DNA of 5,217 nt, from positions 1 through 5,217 of the forward strand of contig WQXX01000089.1 in assembly GCA_009781535.1 (NCBI GenBank), read 5' to 3'. A model generated the notes under the pieces. The model was not told the DNA's origin. It ran no database searches and saw only the letters and a program-made list of their open reading frames with translations. This stretch comes from Coriobacteriia bacterium (lineage in GTDB: Bacteria; Actinomycetota; Coriobacteriia; Coriobacteriales; UBA8131). The position numbers and the translations under genes are program-made. Shown here in pieces: positions 5,100 through 5,217 of the stretch (position 1 is its first letter; every line of letters starts with the position of its first letter).

Positions 5100-5217
5100 G
5101 TGCTCTGTTAAGTTGAAAACTGCGGATATAGTCGTCTAAGTTTCACTCGGGCATCAGTAGTCGTGAACCGCCAATTCACTGTCATGCATTTCGCATTGCG
5201 CTCGAACTCCCAAGCTC
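5100..5217 (-). mobile_element. IS630-type insertion sequence, right edge in window only
   Basis: A transposase C-terminus on the minus strand and the CTAG at 5097-5100 suggest an IS630-type element whose end lies at or just after the TA at 5098-5099; IS630 elements duplicate TA on insertion. The presumed terminal sequence starts GTGCTCTGTTAAGTTG. The other end, and so the inverted repeat, lies outside the window. The element landed about 30 bases after the murJ stop, and may have displaced that operon's terminator; none is visible at 5069-5097. Confidence 0.6.
5108..5217 (-). CDS. IS630-family transposase, C-terminal fragment (start outside window)
   Basis: On the minus strand an open frame enters at the right edge and ends at TAA (complement of 5108-5110), giving about 35 residues. 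It contains AWEFERNAK, then VNWRFTTTDARVKLRRLYPQ before the stop. I recognise the W-FTT-DAR-KL-RLYP ending as typical of one IS630 transposase group (DDE superfamily), where it follows a W-E-ERN helix. The catalytic DDE residues lie beyond the window. Intactness of the gene cannot be judged. The stop is only about 8 bases from the inferred element end, as expected for these compact elements. Confidence 0.75.
   Translation of the reverse strand, partial: AWEFERNAKCMTVNWRFTTTDARVKLRRLYPQFST

Overview
The window is gene-dense, about 58% GC by eye, and carries four plus-strand genes followed by the edge of a mobile element. The organism looks like an actinobacterium, most plausibly a member of the Coriobacteriia. 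The reasons are a DapL-type aminotransferase, an actinobacterial-style MurJ, the GC content and a dispersed GTCATCCTGAGC...GAAGGACCC repeat. This assignment rests on recalled family resemblance and is moderate to weak.

Layout. Positions 1-486 hold the C-terminal part of an LL-diaminopimelate aminotransferase (dapL), cut by the window's left edge. Positions 487-607 are a non-coding leader with a dispersed palindromic repeat and short direct repeats. Position 608 starts a 20-codon mini-ORF whose first 13 residues nearly repeat the start of the next gene. Then come an HD-superfamily hydrolase (667-1239), an asparagine-synthetase-like amidotransferase (1236-3236) and a MurJ/MviN lipid II flippase (3233-5068). 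Thirty bases later an IS630-type insertion sequence begins, and the 3' end of its minus-strand transposase runs off the right edge.

The mini-ORF, HD gene, asnB-like gene and murJ are joined by 4-base ATGA stop/start overlaps at 667-670, 1236-1239 and 3233-3236, so they read as one translationally coupled operon. DapL makes meso-DAP precursor and MurJ flips lipid II. Some AsnB-family enzymes amidate meso-DAP in peptidoglycan. The simplest joint reading is therefore a cell-wall precursor module, with the HD protein's role unknown.

The most unusual signal is in the asnB-like protein. The catalytic Cys that follows Met1 in class II glutamine amidotransferases is Ser, and the Asp that normally binds glutamine is also Ser. 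The glutaminase domain also carries a threefold 36-bp in-frame repeat, adding about 24 residues. The synthetase domain looks intact. The ATGA overlap with the HD gene fixes the base after ATG as A, which excludes a Cys codon: one base (1239) decides both the HD stop and the loss of the nucleophile. Other oddities are the duplicated gene start in the leader and a repeat-rich, Gln/Pro/Ser-rich N-terminal tail of about 90 residues on MurJ.
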